From assembly GCA_003255065.1 (NCBI GenBank), contig QAOA01003799.1, positions 222,216 through 286,215 on the forward strand: 64,000 nt of DNA, given 5' to 3'. Positions 24,341-36,968 of this stretch are shown here, one piece after another. This DNA is from Cercis canadensis (lineage: Eukaryota > Streptophyta > Magnoliopsida > Fabales > Fabaceae). Every line of letters starts with the position of its first letter. Positions within the stretch are counted from its first letter, which is position 1. The translations under genes and the position numbers were made by a program. A model generated the notes under the pieces. That model made no database searches, had not been told where the DNA came from, and worked only from the letters and a program-made list of their open reading frames with translations.

Positions 24341-27300
24341 CTCAGAGGAAACAAACCCAATCAAGGCCTCCTTGCTAAGTTAATTGACCGATAAAAAGAA
24401 AACCTGGATAATGATCATGATTATATGCTAAACGAAAAAAAAACATAAAATGTACTTTTATATAATATAAAGAACCTGCTTGATTAGTAATTAAATGTGC
24501 TTATTTTATTTAAATATAATCTAAAAAGCAAAAAATAATTATTATTTTTCTTTTGATATGGTTTATAATTATTTCAAATAAAATATATAAATATGAAGTA
24601 CATACCATTGTAATTGTATGCAGTTTAACATTCAATTTTTTGTGTCATGACGTACCTAAAATTATAAGTATGCTTAATAAAGAAATGGAGGTTTCTTAGA
24701 TACTTTTTATATTTATGTAATATATCATATTATATGAGATTAACCAATATGAAAATGACACGTGTACAAATTAATTATTTTTAAATTTCTTTGAGAAAAT
24801 AAAATAAATTATATTTATATTCAATAAAATATAAAAAGTACGTATGTTTGCCACGTCAGTATAGTATGACATACTCATATAGTATCATAGAATCCCCGTA
24901 AAGAAATAATTAAGTAAGATGAGTTCAAAACCGATCATTATATCGATAGAAATATATTAAGCAATTTTATTAGCTAATAAGTAATCATAATATACTAAGT
25001 AAATTACTTTAGTACGGTAAAAATATAAATTTGATAACTTGCTTTATGGTTAAAATTTGAATTTATGTACAAAAAAAAATATTGAATTCGGTAATATGAG
25101 GAAAAAAGTACATATTTGATATATATTTATTAGAAAGGCAACCAATTAATTAAAAAAATAACATTTATGACATTTTCTAAGGCTCTATTATATTAATGAG
25201 AATGGGTTACACGGATTAGAAACTTCCCAATTGGATTTCAGGACCAATAACAAGAAGGCCTTCCAAATAAGAACTAGCCCATTTAGTAGGGCCTTAGTGT
25301 CATGTCCAATGTTCACCCGTTGTCCGTTGACGTCAACCCTCACTTCTGAATTATGCATTGTCTTGAAAATATAAACTAGATCTTTAACTATTACTTTAAA
25401 ATCGTAAGTTGTTTTTACTTTTTTGGGTTATTCCCAGCATATGAGATTATTGTTTTTATGTTCTAATTAACTTAAAAGCAACATTTAAATATAATTATTG
25501 ATTTTTTCTACACAAATAACATCATATTCTTTTGGTAAATGAGGCGTGGAGATTTATACATTTTAATACAAATAACATGATAGATAATAGGGTATACGCA
25601 AATGAAAATAAACAAATAATTCTAAAATACCCTTTACGTAAATATTATTAATTTTGCCATACAATGAAAGTGCACGTGTTGTGACATTGGTGTACAGAGA
25701 AAGGCCTACATCAAATGTCAAATAAATAAACTACCAAAAAAAATTGCCAAATTAATTTAATTTTAGTAGCTTAAGTTTTCTTCCATCATAATCAATCAAG
25801 GTAATGAGCCTTGACTATTACGATGGACACAAACTTGTTTACAAATAGATTCACTTGATCTTCTCCAATCTTCAAATAGTGGACCCATGAAGTTTCCTAA
25901 TTAGGACACACCCTTTGAGCAAATGGGTTCCACTCATGGAATTTTATGCTTCAAAGGAAAGAAAATTTTCTTCTCACCACGGTCAAGAAAATGAACTAAA
26001 CCCTACTAACAAGTACATCCAAAATCCCCAGTTGCTTTCATTTGTCTAGTCAATTCTTCAACACTATTTTTTTCTTTTCTTATTTTGCTGCCTACTTCTT
26101 AAAGAGTTTCTTATATTGTAGCCTTTTCTGGATACTGAATGCATTAATTTATTTATGGTCCAAAAAATAAAATAAAAAACTTATTTAAAAGAAACATGAG
26201 AAGTGCATTTTTTTTTTTTGGCAAAAGGCTAAAACCTCTATGAAGGAAATAGGATGGGACATTTTGAATTTATTTGAGAGTTACTTTTGAGGAAAGAAAA
26301 AAAAGGAGAAGAGAAAAATAAAATTCTTAGATCTCTTGTTTAAAAGATTTATCTTAATAAAAAAGAGAAAACCAATGAGTAAGATACAACTCCTATACTC
26401 TTTTTTTTTTAATTAATTTTTGTGTTATTTCAAATTAGAGAGTTTGAAGAAAAAATATGTTAAAATAACTATTATACTCATTTATTTTTTTAAATATCCC
26501 TATTATATTATTTAATTTTATATTAAATATATATTTTTTAACAATAAATAATAAATTAATAAAAATATTTTACAATAATTTTTTTTTATTCTGTTCATTT
26601 TAATCATCAAATTAAAAAAAAAAACCTCTCTTTCCCTTTCCTTCCTTTCCCTATCTTTCCTTTCCTCTCCTTTTCTTTTCCCTCACTTCAAACTCTCAAA
26701 CAAACCCTTGTTACTTTAGATTTAACTCTTTTAGATTCTTTACTTGATGACTTGAATTCAAGATTATGAGGATTCATTAGTAAAACATCACATGTGAATC
26801 TATTTTAAGTTTTGATGATACGCAACCAACTATTAAATTTGTTCCAAAAAATTGTAGCTTTAGGTTTGGATCGCAATACCAAACAAGTAAGAGTTGACGA
26901 TTGAAATATGAACCTGACATAGGTGATTAGGTATCCACGCGCATGAGGGTGTAAACAAAAATAATGAGGGTCGCATCAGCACCTCAACTCAAGTACCAAA
27001 CTTATCTTGTAGTTGATGTGGAGTCCATTAATTAGAGGAAGGAAGCAAAGTCGCACCTTCTTTCTTGGTCATTTGGTTGGCAAATAAATAGCAAGTCAAG
27101 GCTCCTATGGCAGTTATCTTTGAAATGCAAATTTCAAATCTAATAGACTCTTACCCATTCTCATTCATTGATGGCCACTTATAAACAGTTCCAGGCTCTA
27201 ACCAGCAAGGCCCCTTAAGTAAACCGTTGACATTTCAGGTTAATTGTTGTTCAGCCATTTGATTCCAGATATGTTGGTGTCCTTGTGTCCCTCCACTTAT

Positions 27301-28710
27301 GACAAAATTAAATGAGGGCTCTCTTTATATATCTTCAGATTGCACAAGTAACTTGGCAACCCCACACATTTGATGGGCTGTAAATGAATTGGTAACTTGC
27401 AGAAGAGAGTGGACCATTTCAAGCTCATCAAGGTGTGTGGCCCCAGAGAGACCTCTAGAGGTTTAATGTGCTTGGTTTGAAAATTATCACATCAATTAAA
27501 CACGAGAGACTAGTCTGAATCCAACAAACAATCAATTCAATTTGAATTTGAATTTGGTGATGAAGCATTTTTAGAAATTTGATACATTCTTTCAAGTGAT
27601 CCATTGATTCCAATAGGTTGCAATCTAGAACTAACACAATCTCAATAGTTCTATTAAAAATGCATTGAAAGACCTAAAACAATTACATGACAATACTAAA
27701 CTTATAATTAAACTAAACCCAATTCAAACTGTTAAAAGGCCAAGCAACATTGGAAAAGCTTAAGCCATAAAGAGTAGTGATTGGTATATTCGAAACCCTT
27801 GTGCAACAACATTTCATAAACTATATTGTGCAGTAAAATCTAATTTTAACTGATCAAATCCAATTAAACAGTTTTGTGCCCAACTCAAATTCTCTTACAC
27901 TATAGCTGCAGATTATTGTGCATTCAAGTTTGTGGATATATCATTTTCCCACCATAAATGTAAACTTTTTTAAGGGGTAATTATCAGAGATTTGAAGGCT
28001 AAATAACGCAAGACCCAAAGTAATAATTTTTTCAGTTTCTACATATGCATTTTGTTTGGCTATGAAAAAGCTGTCGACAGAAATGGTCAACCGAAAAACA
28101 ATGACCAAATTGGAAACTTTAGAATAAAAAACAACATCCAAGCCGAGGGGCCATTGAACCTTGTTGAATCCTAAATTGACAGCACACAAAAAACATAATT
28201 TTCAAACACTGCACTTTGGATTTCCCTATATCTTCTCTCCATTCCCCAAACTATCCAATGCACAGACAAATTGTCATTTCTTAATCCTATACAGTATAGA
28301 ATGCCATAGATACAGCCATAAATGCTTACAAAACTATGAAAAACATATATCATATTACATGTATAAAATACATAGATTAAACCCAGGTTATATTTTTTCT
28401 AAAACAACATGCATATCGCTCCATACTCTTCTCTAAAAAATTGATTTTCTTCTTTTTTCTTTTCCCCCATTGATATAATTCAAGACACCAATCACAAGCC
28501 AATCAAGAAACAAAAAAAGCCATTACCTAAATGAAGCTAATTTAGTGGCCTTTCAGGTATGTGATCCTCCACAGCATCAGAAATGCTATCAATAAGCTTG
28601 AGGTAATTATGATGCTCTTTTCACAGCCTTAGTGTTCTAAGTATAAAGATCAGAATCAGCATAATTAGTAAGCTGAATTGAGCAAAAAGCTTCTCTTCTT
28701 GTCTCTGCTT
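24341..28710. other. AT-rich, gene-poor intergenic region with repeats
   Basis: No supported gene. It carries the direct-repeat piece at about 25179-25218 and the inverted element at about 25555-25935. Several poly-T/A runs and pyrimidine tracts (for example 26625-26690) are present. Frames near 27455-28436 are short, overlap on both strands and show no family. The right end should contain the DOF 3' UTR. Confidence 0.5.
25555..25935 (-). mobile_element. Copy 2 of the dispersed repeat family (inverted)
   Basis: Its reverse complement matches about 20279-20745 over most of its length, including the blocks gacatttgatgtaggcct and cttcatgggtccactatt, with indels. The two copies face each other across about 5 kb that contains the pectate lyase relic and the KIX gene. 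Confidence 0.6.
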
Positions 28711-29367
28711 CTACTGAAAGCTTGAACTTGGTGTATAGATTGCAAGGTCTGACCACCCATTGCCACCATTCCAACAGCTTGAACCACCATTCTGCAAACC
28801 CAGAAAGCCCTCCGAACTCCCATTACTCTGCACCTCCAACCCAGGATTTCTACCCGAATCCGAATGCATCAATGGACCAGAACTCACATTCTCCCCAAAT
28901 TCACCCAATTGAACCATTTTTACATTAGACCCATTTGAATTCAGACCCTCCAATAGACTACCCAAATGCCCAGTAGATGCCAGAAGCGAACTGAAGCTCC
29001 CACCAATGTTTAGCACGGGCCTCTCTTGATCTATCGAGTTAGAATAAACCCGGGTCGGGTCATCCTCGGGAACTGTGGTCTGGGCTGCAGAGGAAGACGA
29101 AACAGATGGGGAAGAAGAAGATAAGGAGCGTTTGGTGTTTGAAGATCGCTTTGCGTTCTTTCGACTTCCACCGCCCACTGGGATATTACGGAGAGCACCT
29201 CCTTTTGTCCAATACCTTCTGCAGTTCTTGCAGAAATGGCGTGGCTGCGAGAGGTTGTAGTTGTTGTAGTAGCAGAATTTGGTGTTTGTGGACTCACAGC
29301 GTGGGCATTTAAGTTGTTCTTGTTCAGGAAAGTGGGGTTTCATGGGATGGAATGCTGGGTCTTGCAT
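28711..29367 (-). CDS. DOF-type zinc finger transcription factor (DOF3.1-like)
   Basis: A single exon encodes 218 aa beginning [18 protein letters not shown]. The DOF domain follows at once: Cys21, Cys24, Cys46 and Cys49 form the C-X2-C-X21-C-X2-C finger ([18 protein letters not shown]), then [18 protein letters not shown] with a basic stretch. DOF proteins bind DNA at AAAG cores. After residue 75 the protein is Ser-rich ([16 protein letters not shown]). It then has [20 protein letters not shown] and ends in a Trp-containing segment ([20 protein letters not shown]). The MQDPA start, the GGSFSSLL motif and the WSDLA end resemble Arabidopsis DOF3.1. Its reading frame is intact. Target genes cannot be told from sequence. 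Confidence 0.93.
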   Translation of the reverse strand: MQDPAFHPMKPHFPEQEQLKCPRCESTNTKFCYYNNYNLSQPRHFCKNCRRYWTKGGALRNIPVGGGSRKNAKRSSNTKRSLSSSSPSVSSSSAAQTTVPEDDPTRVYSNSIDQERPVLNIGGSFSSLLASTGHLGSLLEGLNSNGSNVKMVQLGEFGENVSSGPLMHSDSGRNPGLEVQSNGSSEGFLGLQNGGSSCWNGGNGWSDLAIYTPSSSFQ

Positions 29368-32300
29368 TTTTTCTCTTCTATGCCAAAAAGCACCTAAATT
29401 TTCTGTACTTTCCGTGTTTGTAAAAAGTCTTGTAGGAATGGGGAAAAGAAGTTAGATTGATCAATTTGAAGACTGAAGTTGAAACCTTTCAGGGGTTTGA
29501 GAACTTGGGTTTGGTTTTATGGAAAGCACAATCAATAGTGAGTAGAGAGAATAGCATTTAAGCTCAAAGCAGTAAGGTATATTAAGATCCAAATAGAGCT
29601 TTTGAGGAAAGGATACAGGCTATTAGCTTTTGAAGCTGTGAAGTGGCAAAAAGGCACTAAGCAGAAAGTAGAAAGAGGACAAAAAGGTGGGATATTTTTC
29701 AGACCCTGATATGGATTTTCATAGAACAAACCAAAATCACATAAAAGGCAAAAGAAATTTACAAAGTTTCAGGATATAGTAAGAGATAGAAAGTTACAAG
29801 CTCATGGATGAACATTCAAAGTGCCAAAAGCAAGAGTGATTGATCATTGATTGAACATAGTCACCATCCCCTTGTTTGCTTGAATTATTGTGGAGGACAC
29901 TGAATGAAAAAGCACACAGATTTAACTGGGTTTTGTTTCAAGGAAAGAGGAAACATACAGTGTTCAAGAGAGTGAATGATGTAGAAGAAAGGCTAAAAGG
30001 ATATTTGAGCCTGATAATGTTGATGGAGATGACCTATCTATCAGTTTGTCCGCGTGATGGAGACGACCAGCCCTCTACAGAGTTCAAATAGAGAGAGAAA
30101 TGCTACTCTTTAGTGGACTTGGATTGGCTTGAGCTTTTTCTGGTCAGTCCCACAATTACTTACCATTATTATTTAACCAAAAAAAATATTTTTTAAAAAA
30201 AATCAAAACTAATACTGTCAGTATTTATTAGTGTTATTTTCAATTTTTACAGTAGGAAATGATTCAACCTAAGAAAGGGTGAGGGATAGATTTTACTGAA
30301 TCAAGGCTTCTTTTCTTAAATTTTTTTTTATTTACATACTATTTATATTTAAACCAATATATTTATTCAGAAAAATAATTAAGTAATATACAATCAATAC
30401 CAATCACACCATTGTAAAAGTAAAGGTAATGATGAATTATTATAAGTCAGAATTTGAACAGAAAATTTTAATAAAATCAATTAAATTCAAGTTTGGTCAC
30501 GCATAAAATTTATAATATTTGTCATAATTTTTATAATTTATATGTAAATAATGCATAAATAACATTAATTTTTTGAGCTTCTCAACTAAACCTTCTGCTG
30601 TCTCACCGAGTATGAAAACTGTATTGAAAGAGAAATAAAATAATACTTGAACATAGTGTGCTTTAAAGAATAAGCCTATATATTATAAAAAATAAAAAGA
30701 GGAATATAAGAATATTAGAAGTGAATTACGGTATAAGTATAACAACTAACTGAAATTCTGATGGTAATAAACAATGAATAACAAAACAACACGTTTATTC
30801 TTTACTGTTGTCCTTTTTTTGGATAATGGAATGTCTTTATCAAATTAATTAATTAACACACCAACCACAAAGTACAACTAATAATCTAATTTTTTTTCTT
30901 ATTCGGCGAAATACTAATAATCTAATATAATATAATTTAAGAGAACCTCGCGACCGACATATCTTGAAGCCTGTGAGAGTTGAGATGAGCCACGGCTCAA
31001 AACCTACAACTTATGCATCTAATGAGGCACTGAGCCGAGCCATATGGTGATAATCCCGAGCCGCCAACTAGTGGCCCCCAACAGGCTTGCGTGCAAACAA
31101 AGCAAGCACCACTGAGAGGGGCATCATTCGGGTCTCATCAACGAATCAGAACCGTTTCTTCCTATGAAAAACAAATCTGGGACGTCAAAGTGTCGAGCTA
31201 TGTGAGAAACTGGAGCAGGTATCGTTGCGTAACTTGCGTTGAGTTACCGTCACCCCACATGACCATGTTAACAGGGACTCGTGGCAAAATCCCATGAGTG
31301 GCATAAGCACTAATGGGAAAGTGCTTGAACGACAGCTAAAAAGGAATGATTATGGTAACATTAATTAGAAAAGTTTAAAGAATTTAAACTATAAGTAAAT
31401 TTAGTGCGGATTCAGTTAAAATTTAGTATATCAGTTTAATTAATCTTAAAATGTAAATAATTAATGTGTATTTATTGGTGCGCAAGTTCAAGTAATGTAA
31501 TACTACTGGAGCAACTAAATTCACGGAGGGAATGTTAAAGCTACAGATTAGTGAGATGATAGAGATGAAGTTGGGTCCCACAAGCTTGTCTTTTCATTGG
31601 CTATCCATTCTACTATTAACGAGTCGTAAATTTTTGACTCAGGGCTGGAGTGTAATGTGGAAAAGTCAAGCACACCAGTGTATGCATGATGATGAAGCCA
31701 TGAGGGTATGCGTGGGCAGAAGCAAGGGTGGACCCAGCTTTATCAAACAAATATTGTATCAGCCAATAGATCAAGGGCTATGGATTTGTTTGTTTTGATG
31801 GATTAGAATTGAAGACAGGCACCGTCCTCGTGCGGGAAATTGAAGTACTTGGCTTAGGCTGCCCCATTTACTATTAGCGGCGTATGATTACCTCACCGAC
31901 ACGTGGCGGTCACCTGAAAACAGTGAACAGGTTGTGTTTGATGAAGTTACCCAACCACATCTTCATTACTATGTTTTAATTCATGTTAGACATGAGTTGA
32001 AAATGCACTAAGTTATATAAATAGCATGACTAGATCAACTTATGGCTTTGCCTATGTTGTTAAGAGTAATGCAATCTAAATATGATAGTTAACACAATAA
32101 AATTTTAGCTGTAGGCATTTTCCATTTAGTGAGATTTTTATTTTTTGTAAGTTTGTGTAGTGTGTGAGGGGTGAATGAGGAGAGCATAGGCATAGCACGA
32201 GGGGGTACGATGGGGAATGGGACATAAAGCTGAAAATGGGAAATGGGGGATTTGATGGGACCCATTCATAATCCGAAGGAAGGTGAAGATGGGCATGGAA

Positions 32301-33360
32301 ATAAGGATGTATGAGTTGAAGGGCTCGAAGTGTCTCAAAATCTGAAAGACGAGGGTGATGAATGATGATGGTGGGTAGGGTGCGTGTGATAGTGAGTAGT
32401 GAGTAGCAGCACGGTGTCATGTCTGTGTCTTTCCCCCTTGCAACACGCCATAGATGGAGATGGCGTGCCTCAACGTTAACCCCCCATACTCTACCTATTC
32501 ACTACCTTACACTCACTCTCTTTACTTTCCATCAATTTACTTTAATTTGTCCTCATTGCTAATTACTTTGTGCTTCCATTTACTTCTCCTATTAATCATG
32601 AAATTTGGAATCCATACTCGGAATTCTATCTCAATGAAAAGGAACTATAAATGATGATTAAGTTTTAAAATATTAGAAATTGAGAATCCAAAATAATCTG
32701 ATATTAGCTTGGATTGGAGTCCGGGTTTCAAGTTATAAACCTTGACCAGTTCAGTTGACCTGGTCTGCAGTATGTGACGGCTACGCCTAGGCCATTGACG
32801 ACAACATTCCCTTGGTTTCAATCTCATCCACATGAACACATCATTTACACGTAGACGTGTTCATCAAGTTGGAATATAAGATCTCACTCATCCCTTACTG
32901 TCACATATTGATAGCAGTACAAATTCTTTTCCTACTGAGACGTTACTTCAAGTGTCAGAATATGATTCATGCTGTGATATTATTCTCCTTTAGGCCTATG
33001 AATAATGCTAGTACAATAGGCACAATATGACTTAAACTTTTGTATCAACAACTCAGATTCTATCACCTTACTTAGTGTGACAATGTGATATTAGATAGTG
33101 TATACAAAGCATTTTTCTAGATGTATACATCATACATTATATTTTCCTAAGCCTTTGAGTAATGGTAGTTGTATAATTCTTAAATGCATAAACTTACATA
33201 ATTATACATAAAACAACATCTGATTTTAAAGTTCAAGCAAGACCACATATTTCAATACAGTCACCTGTATAATTTTGCATTTTTATTCATCAAACAGTTA
33301 GTATTACTTGTAGAAGGTAGAGAACAATAGCATTCTACTGTGTGTGACTCCACTTAGATT
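29368..33360. other. Intergenic region between the DOF gene and the ATP synthase g duplication
   Basis: The first several hundred bases should be the DOF promoter and leader. A GC-richer block at about 30950-31310 stands out from the AT-rich flanks but has no recognised gene. A G-box-like GACACGTGGCGG lies near 31900. A 114-codon minus frame (32076-32420) and a 62-bp purine-rich stretch show no domain. Confidence 0.45.
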
Positions 33361-34373
33361 CCAAAAGCACCTTTAGCATCAAGCTTTTTCGTTCCTTATC
33401 TTTTAGTTAAGTCCATGAGAAATTTTCCAAAATTCCACCAGTAGCCGCCATAAACAAGCAGCAAAGACAATTATTGAAACACGAGTTAAAATGGCATTGA
33501 AGTAACATAAACAATGACAAATTCCAGATATTATTATGCTTGCCACATAGATTGACTTGTCATTTTCAATTTGGAACTATCAGAATCCAAAGCATACAAG
33601 GAAAAATTAGATGAATGACTCTAAATTGCTGCCTACATAATCTTAAGTGATTAAGCTAATAGCTGTTTGGTCTTTAGAGCACAGTTCCACTTAAACATAG
33701 TACGAACCCCGTGAAAGCAAATCCTCTTCTCATAATCTCACCATCGAAAAACCATGCAAAGCATTCCAATCCAAACAAGTTTCCACATTTTAATAGCATG
33801 AGAATGATAAATATCCTCCTTCCAGTCAAATAATTTAATTTCTACAACCTTGAGGCTAGAANCCTTCTTGGATAGGTGTTTCGTGTCGGTCTCTCACGAA
33901 ACCGAAATATTTCGTGAGTTTCGGACGAAACGAAACGAAATTTAGTTCCTTGGTAGCCGCCATAAACAAGCAGCAAAGACAATTATTGAAACACGAGTTA
34001 AAATGGCATTGAAGTAACATAAACAATGACAAATTTCAGATATTATTATGCTTGCCACATAGATTGACTTGTCATTTTCAATTTGGAACTATCAGAATCC
34101 AAAGCATACAAGCCAAAATTAGATGAATGACTCTAAATTGCTGCCTACATAATCTTAAGTGATTAAGCTAATAGCTGTTTGGTCTTTAGAGCACAGTTCC
34201 ACTTAAACATAGTACGAACCCCGTGAAAGCAAATCCTCTTCTCATAATCTCACCATCGAAAAACCATGCAAAGCATTCCAATCCAAACAAGTTTCCACAT
34301 TTTAATAGCATGAGAATGATAAATATCCTCCTTCCAGTCAAATAATTTAATTTCTACAACCTTGAGGCTAGAA
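33361..34373 (-). pseudogene. Duplicated relic of the ATP synthase subunit g last exon and 3' flank (two copies)
   Basis: Two copies of about 420 bp (33441-33861 and 33953-34373) differ by a few bases. Both resemble 35470-35830, the last exon and 3' flank of the intact subunit g gene. On the minus strand they read FGLECFAWF, then DGEIMRRGFAFTGF, and lose the normal stop after YYV. Sequence left of the first copy, from about 33361, is also similar. An n at 33862 ends copy 1. The relic itself is probably a real tandem duplication of the gene's end, while the doubling beside the n is probably an assembly artefact. Confidence 0.7.
33863..33952. repeat. 90-bp insert with inverted repeat between the relic copies
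   Basis: It is rich in CGAAA/TTTCG. The 9-bp arms ctcacgaaa (33893-33901) and tttcgtgag (33910-33918) are perfect inverted repeats, followed by gacgaaacgaaacgaaa. It is absent from the intact gene's 3' flank. Possibly repeat-derived. Confidence 0.5.
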
Positions 34374-35500
34374 AGAAAACACTGAAGCACCTCCTTAATT
34401 TGAAGTACAGAGATCCTGGAGAACATGAATTCCCTTGTCAGTCATTAATCTAGACATGCATTGCAATTTAAGAGGACATGTAACAAGAATTAATTAAAAA
34501 AGGGCAGGGAACTTACGCAGACGAATTCAAATCAATGAAGGATCGGCAACCTGCGGAGTAAGTTCCCTAAATATTCTTGAGAGAGCAACGAATGACGAAA
34601 GTCTAGTACTAGACAAACCAATCTTCCAAATAATGGCTTAAGTAACTGAAGTTGGTCAGTGTCAACTTGCAGATTAGGGAATTGTTTGAGAAGAAAGCAT
34701 GTCCTAATACCTTGTTTACGTTTTCCATATTTATTGCCGATAGCACCATAAAGTGCTAAGGAACCATCAAGAACAGACAATGGGTTTGACAGAAAAACGT
34801 CCTCGGAACCAGAACTAATTTAGATGCGAAGCAAAAATTTTAAAGGCAGCCTTGGGTTTATCTCGTGGGCTCTCACATTCTGGGGGTGCCATTAATATCA
34901 TTATATGTGGGTCACGTGAGAAGAAACGTTCTACTCTAGTAGAGGCGTGTTTATAATGATGATGTTCTGCACGGTCACCCACTTGCACGTTCAAGCACTT
35001 CGAGGACTGGGAAACTCAGAACAAACTCTGTTGAATGAGGAAAGCAATTCAATGCCATATAATTTGGGAAATCAGAGGTTTGGAAGAGAATAAGAGAAAG
35101 GATATGAATAAGTAGAGGGCAACGTGAGATCCAATTCCACCAGGGAGCTGCAGTGAGGAATTCCTACAAGATATTTGATACGAAACGCGTTCTTGTTTCC
35201 TTGCTAAATACGATGATCATGATTATTCTCTATTCCCTTTCAACTAGTTCTCTTGTGATTCTTACTTGCTGGTATACCCCCCTTATAGATTTTCTCATGC
35301 TATTTCTGCAAATTTCAAATCTCTTCTCCCTTCTCAGTCCCCTTTCCAAGTTGTTCTCTTGTGGTTCTTCCACAATTATACGTCTAACTCCATCTAAGTT
35401 TAACAGTTCAAGGTAGAAAACATTCTAATGTGTAACGAGCTCTGCTCAATCTAACTGATTCCACTGATGACTTCAAAAGCACCTTAAACATTATTCATCA
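34374..35500. other. Spacer with an unrecognised minus-strand frame
   Basis: The minus-strand frame from 34780 down to 34532 encodes SVLDGSLALYGAIGNKYGKR, then QGIRTCFLLKQFPNLQVDTD, then an LRR-like Leu-rich end with RHSLLSQEYLGNLL. The frame extends upstream to a TAA near 34815. Its composition is less AT-biased than random frames here, so it may be an exon or relic of an unknown gene. A CACGTG core occurs near 34913-34918. Confidence 0.3.
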
Positions 35501-35760
35501 AGCGTCTCCATCCCTTTTTCTTTTAGTCTAGTCCATCACAAGTTGCAGCAATGAGAATTACTGAATTATGAATTAAAATGGCCTGGAAGCAACATGAACC
35601 AGCTCCAATTTCAGATATTATTATGCTTGCCACATAGGTTGACTTGTCATTTTCAACTTCATGTGAAAGTAAAATTAGATCAATGACGCCACTCTAAGTT
35701 ACCTACATGTAACAATCTTTAGCGATTAAGCTAATAGCTAAGTCTTTAGAGAAGTTCCAC

Positions 35761-36968
35761 TTAAACATAGTACCCTGTGAAAGTAAATCCTCTTCCCATA
35801 ATCTCACCACCGCAAAACCATGCAAAGCATTCCAATCCAAACAGAGCAGCTATGCCAGCATTCTCTATATTTAGTTCCTGCCTCTTCTTTAATAAGTTCT
35901 TTGCATGGTCAAATTCCCTCCATAATGCATCGTAACGATGAGGAATGCTGCAGAAAATAAGCACCAAGGTCAATACTTGTTAGAACTTGGAAGCAAATAT
36001 CTAGTTATGCTGAATGTAAGAGTGATCCGCAGATGCACTTTACTAATGGTCAAATATACAATAACATTTCATTCATTGACAACATCTATGACTACAATTG
36101 TAGCACAAATTCATGCATTGCAAGATAGGAAATAGGCTTCATCATAATGTACTAACAATGATTAACATTCAGTCATATGAATCATGGCTAATACTTTCAG
36201 TCCATTACATTGTCCAGAGAGATTTTACCCTGGCATTCAATTTTTAGCATGCACATTCTTTGTCTTTGTTTCACAGACTTAGTTATGGATCTCAAGTCTC
36301 AACTTTTTTCTGCGTATTCTCTTATTTCAGTCTACATCTGAAAATCCAAATCCAATTCTTATTGTTGCCACTTAATACACATGTTGGGTTAGCATTTCCG
36401 GGGGAAGTGTTCTATTCATCAAAATCATGCACAACAAACAACAAACAAGTTTCCAATAATTATCCAATAAGAGAAGCTTAACTTCGGAGAACATCAAATT
36501 GATGTTTCCACTTAAGTTTTAATAAGAGAAATGAAATTATCAAAATGATGTTGGTTCCAAAATGTCATCATCATTTGCTGAAGAGAGAAAGTTAAAAAAC
36601 TTTTGCAAACACAACCAAACAGGATATAAACTTTAGGTGACTCACAGTGATCACTACTAACGTAACACCTAATTGCAATATACACAATCCAAAAGGGAGA
36701 CATACAACATAAGACCAATAATTCTCTGCATTCAAACCAGTAAAGACAATTTTGGAAGCAAACATCTAATGACTATGAGAATGAACCTGGCAAGACGAGT
36801 ATAAAACAATTGTTTTGCCAACAATTGGCACTTTTCTATCGTGGGAGAATCCTGGATATGTTCCTTGTTCTGCTCCAACAATTGCTTGTAGAACGAACCT
36901 CCTTGCTTGGCCAGAATTTCTGAGGCTTGTGTCACCTTTGATTGCAGCTGAGGAAGCTTTGATGCCAT
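35761..36968 (-). CDS. Mitochondrial ATP synthase subunit g
   Basis: Two coding exons (36787-36968 and 35761-35947) join to 122 aa, the normal plant length: MASKLPQLQSKVTQASEILA, then YKQLLEQNKEHIQ, QLFYTRLASIPHRYDALWRE, and the conserved end AALFGLECFAWF, GGEIMGRGFTFTGYYV. Subunit g sits in the Fo membrane part of the mitochondrial ATP synthase and helps form dimers. The C-terminal helix carries the glycine-rich GEIMGRGF stretch. The splice joins AG|C to make Ser. The ATG at 36968 follows an acceptor (TTTGTTTAG, then GGAAACC), indicating a 5' UTR intron whose first exon ends at 37776. The reading frame is intact. Confidence 0.93.

Noticed and set aside
20279..25935. A composite transposon carrying the KIX gene
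   Set aside because: The two element copies face each other, but I saw no transposase and no target-site duplication at the outer edges, so mobility as a unit is not supported.
32076..32420. 114-codon minus frame rich in His, Pro and Ser
   Set aside because: No domain and no splice or promoter support; its composition follows the purine-rich DNA on the plus strand.
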